DNA of 64,000 nucleotides, from NCBI GenBank assembly GCA_963701325.1, contig OY969604.1, positions 1,488,001 to 1,552,000 on the forward strand. Direction: 5' to 3'. The stretch's first letter is position 1, and every line of letters begins with the position of its first letter. The notes below the pieces were generated by a model. It worked only from the letters and a program-made list of their open reading frames with translations, ran no database searches and was not told the DNA's origin. This document shows, piece after piece, positions 61,830-64,000 of the stretch. The DNA comes from Bog-756 sp963701325. Lineage in GTDB: Bacteria; Actinomycetota; Acidimicrobiia; Acidimicrobiales; RAAP-2. The position numbers and the translations under genes are program-made.

Positions 61830-64000
61830 ATGCCGGAGCAGACGAACGGACGGAGCCCGGCGACCACTCGGCCGCAGGGTGTCCCCGAGAAGCCCGGCCT
61901 CGAGGGCCTCGAGGAGCGCTGGTCGGTCCGGTGGGGTGCCGCGGGAATCTACGGGTTCGATCGCAACGCGCCACGGGAGCGCGTGTTCTCCATCGACACA
62001 CCGCCCCCGACCGTGTCCGGTTCACTCCACATCGGGCACGTCTTCTCGTACACCCACACCGACATGGTGGCCCGCTTCCATCGGATGCGGGGCAAGGCCG
62101 TCTTTTACCCGATGGGGTGGGACGACAACGGCCTGCCCACCGAGCGCCGGGTCCAGAACTACTTCGGGGTCCGCTGCGATCCGAGCCTCCCCTTCGACGC
62201 CGGCTTCGAACCCCCCGACGCGCCGGGCAAGCACCCGATCGCGATCTCGAGACCCAACTTCGTGGCGCTCTGCGATCGGCTCACAGCGGAGGACGAGCAG
62301 GTCTTCGAGCAGTTGTGGCGCGCGCTCGGGCTCTCGGTGGACTGGTCGCACACCTATGCGACCATCTCCGAACGCGCCCGACGGGTGTCCCAGCGCGGGT
62401 TCCTCCGCCTCGCCCAGCGGGGCCAGGTCGTGCAGCGGACCGCGCCGACCCTCTGGGACGTCGACTTCCGGACCGCGGTGAGCCAGGCCGAGCTCGAGGA
62501 CCGCGAGCGTCCGGGTGCGTACCATCGCCTGCGTTTCTCGCGTGTCGGCGCCGGAGGGGACGTGCAGATCGAGACCACCCGTCCAGAGCTCCTGCCCGCC
62601 TGCGTTGCCCTGGTCGCCCACCCCGGAGACGACCGGTTCGGCGCCCTGTTCGGAACCGAGGTGACCACCCCCCTCTTCGGGGTCCGGGTGCCGGTGCTCG
62701 CCCACGAGTTGGCCGACCCGGAAAAGGGCTCGGGGATCGCCATGATCTGCACCTTCGGCGACACCACCGACGTGCTCTGGTGGCGCGAGCTCTCCCTCCC
62801 CACGCGGACGGTCATCGGTCGTGACGGCACCCTGCTCCCGGTGGAGTGGGGCTCAGAGGGCTGGGAGAGCGAGGACCCCGCGGTGGCCGCTGCGAACTAC
62901 GGCGAGCTCGTCGGCCGATCGGTCACCCAGGCGCGCTCCCGGATCGTCGAGGAGCTTGCCGCGTCGGGGGCGATGATCGGGGAGCCCCGCCCGATCACCC
63001 ACCCGGTCAAGTTCTACGAGAAGGGCGAGCGGCCCCTCGAGATCGTCTCCTCGAGGCAGTGGTTCATCGAGACCCTCTCCCTCCGGGACCGGTTGCTGGC
63101 CCGCGGGGAGGAGCTCCGCTGGCACCCGCCGTACATGGCCCACCGCTACCGGGCCTGGGTGGAAGGGCTCAACGCAGACTGGAACATCAGCCGCCAGCGG
63201 TTCTACGGCGTCCCGTTCCCGGTCTGGTACCCGGTCGACGCCGGCGGCGAGGTCGATTTCGACGCGCCGATCATGGCCGACGAGCACCACCTCCCGGTCG
63301 ACCCCTCCACAGATGTGCCCGACGGGTTCACCGCCGACCGGCGAGGCGTGCCCGGCGGCTTCGTCGGCGACCCGGACGTGATGGACACCTGGGCCACCTC
63401 GTCGCTCACCCCGCAGATCGCCGGCGGGTGGGAGGACGACCCCGACCTGTTCGCCAGGGTCTTCCCGATGGACGTCCGCCCGCAGGCCCACGAGATCATC
63501 CGGACCTGGCTGTTCGCAACCGTGGTGCGGTCCGAGCTCGAGCACGGGGTGCTCCCCTGGTCCGACGCGGCCATCTCCGGATGGGTGCTCGACCCCGACC
63601 GTAAGAAGATGTCGAAGTCGAAGGGAGCGGTGGTGACCCCACTGCCCCTCATCGAACAGCACGGTGCCGACGCCGTCCGCTACTGGGCAGCAGGTGGACG
63701 TCCGGGCACCGACACCGCGTTCGACGAGGGGCAGATGAAGGTCGGCCGGCGGCTGGCCATGAAGGTGCTCAACGCCTCGCGCTTCGCGCTCGGTCGGCTG
63801 ACCGACGGGGAGGGCACCCTCGTCGTTCCGGGCATCGCGGCGGTGACCGCTCCCCTCGACCGGGCCGTCCTCGGCCGTCTGGCAGTCGTCGTCGGGGAGG
63901 CCACGGTCGCCTTCGAGTCCTACGACTACGCACGGGCGCTCGAGCGGACCGAGGCCTTCTTCTGGTCGTTCTGCGACGACTACCTCGAGCTGGTCAAGTC
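61830..64000 (+). CDS. valS: valyl-tRNA synthetase, archaeal-type (cut by window edge)
   Basis: The first 723 codons of a class I synthetase are present. Motifs are TPPPTVSGSLHIGHVFSYTH (HIGH), MGWDDNGLPTERRVQNYFGV, the editing domain with IETTRPELLPACVALVAHP, and DRKKMSKSKGAVVTPLPLIE (KMSKS). Typical bacterial ValRS has GTDHAGIATQ where this has WDDNGLPTE, a hallmark of the archaeal/rickettsial type. The sequence runs off the window before the anticodon domain ends. Confidence 0.92.
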   Translation, partial: MPEQTNGRSPATTRPQGVPEKPGLEGLEERWSVRWGAAGIYGFDRNAPRERVFSIDTPPPTVSGSLHIGHVFSYTHTDMVARFHRMRGKAVFYPMGWDDNGLPTERRVQNYFGVRCDPSLPFDAGFEPPDAPGKHPIAISRPNFVALCDRLTAEDEQVFEQLWRALGLSVDWSHTYATISERARRVSQRGFLRLAQRGQVVQRTAPTLWDVDFRTAVSQAELEDRERPGAYHRLRFSRVGAGGDVQIETTRPELLPACVALVAHPGDDRFGALFGTEVTTPLFGVRVPVLAHELADPEKGSGIAMICTFGDTTDVLWWRELSLPTRTVIGRDGTLLPVEWGSEGWESEDPAVAAANYGELVGRSVTQARSRIVEELAASGAMIGEPRPITHPVKFYEKGERPLEIVSSRQWFIETLSLRDRLLARGEELRWHPPYMAHRYRAWVEGLNADWNISRQRFYGVPFPVWYPVDAGGEVDFDAPIMADEHHLPVDPSTDVPDGFTADRRGVPGGFVGDPDVMDTWATSSLTPQIAGGWEDDPDLFARVFPMDVRPQAHEIIRTWLFATVVRSELEHGVLPWSDAAISGWVLDPDRKKMSKSKGAVVTPLPLIEQHGADAVRYWAAGGRPGTDTAFDEGQMKVGRRLAMKVLNASRFALGRLTDGEGTLVVPGIAAVTAPLDRAVLGRLAVVVGEATVAFESYDYARALERTEAFFWSFCDDYLELVK

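Overview
The window reads as ordinary chromosome of a high-GC actinobacterium. Supporting genes are a WhiB regulator beside a PdtaS-type kinase, a coenzyme-F420 type oxidoreductase subunit, the actinobacterial trio phosphomutase / DUF3090 / PI-kinase-like protein, DUF3107 and DUF2510 proteins, paired ArsA-like ATPases, and the argS-lysA-hom-thrC order known from corynebacteria and mycobacteria. A System I (Ccm) cytochrome c maturation operon and an archaeal-type ValRS are less usual for the phylum. An Acidimicrobiia-like lineage would fit, but that placement is inference. I see no prophage, insertion sequence, CRISPR array or obvious island.

Layout. 1-4.5 kb: argS-lysA-hom-thrC on the minus strand (threonine/lysine synthesis), then tRNA-Arg(CCG). 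4.8-8.8 kb: secreted G1 glutamic peptidase, DUF2510 membrane protein, AlkB, RDD protein, a nonapeptide-repeat protein and a peroxiredoxin. 8.9-13.6 kb: DrrAB-like ABC exporter and aconitase. 13.6-20.6 kb: isocitrate-dehydrogenase-family enzyme, PIG-L deacetylase, DEAD-box helicase, ThiC, second peroxiredoxin, FrhB-like protein. 20.8-25.2 kb: MMPL transporter and the uncharacterised three-gene system. 25.3-30.6 kb: SGNH hydrolase (frameshifted at its end), MBOAT acyltransferase, etfA, etfB, glycerophosphodiesterase. 30.7-37.7 kb: WhiB, PdtaS, PHP phosphatase, two methyltransferases, two ArsA-like ATPases, DUF3107. 37.7-44 kb: dGTPase, YccF, cyclopropane synthase, and an Fe-S cluster locus (mrp, SufR-like regulator, cysteine desulfurase). 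44-52 kb: ccmABCDEFGH plus ccdA. 52-64 kb: gmd, crotonase, glycosyltransferase, TetR, ECF sigma/anti-sigma, ferritin-like protein, LMW phosphatase, acyl-CoA dehydrogenase, cold-shock protein, cysS and the start of valS.

How the genes fit together. Genes are tightly packed and translationally coupled through ATGA, GTGA, TGATG or TAGTG junctions. Many first genes of transcripts have a TANNNT box ending 5-9 nt before the start codon and no Shine-Dalgarno, which indicates leaderless mRNA. Three divergent pairs (valS/cysS, sufR/mrp, whiB/glpQ-like) share a self-complementary TANNNTA heptamer that can serve as a -10 box in both directions. ETF and the acyl-CoA dehydrogenase are natural electron-transfer partners. 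The Fe-S locus and the heme/cytochrome c locus lie side by side.

Two genes, mrp and the SGNH hydrolase, each need one extra base to read as full-length proteins. Either they carry real frameshifts or the assembly lost single bases in GC runs.
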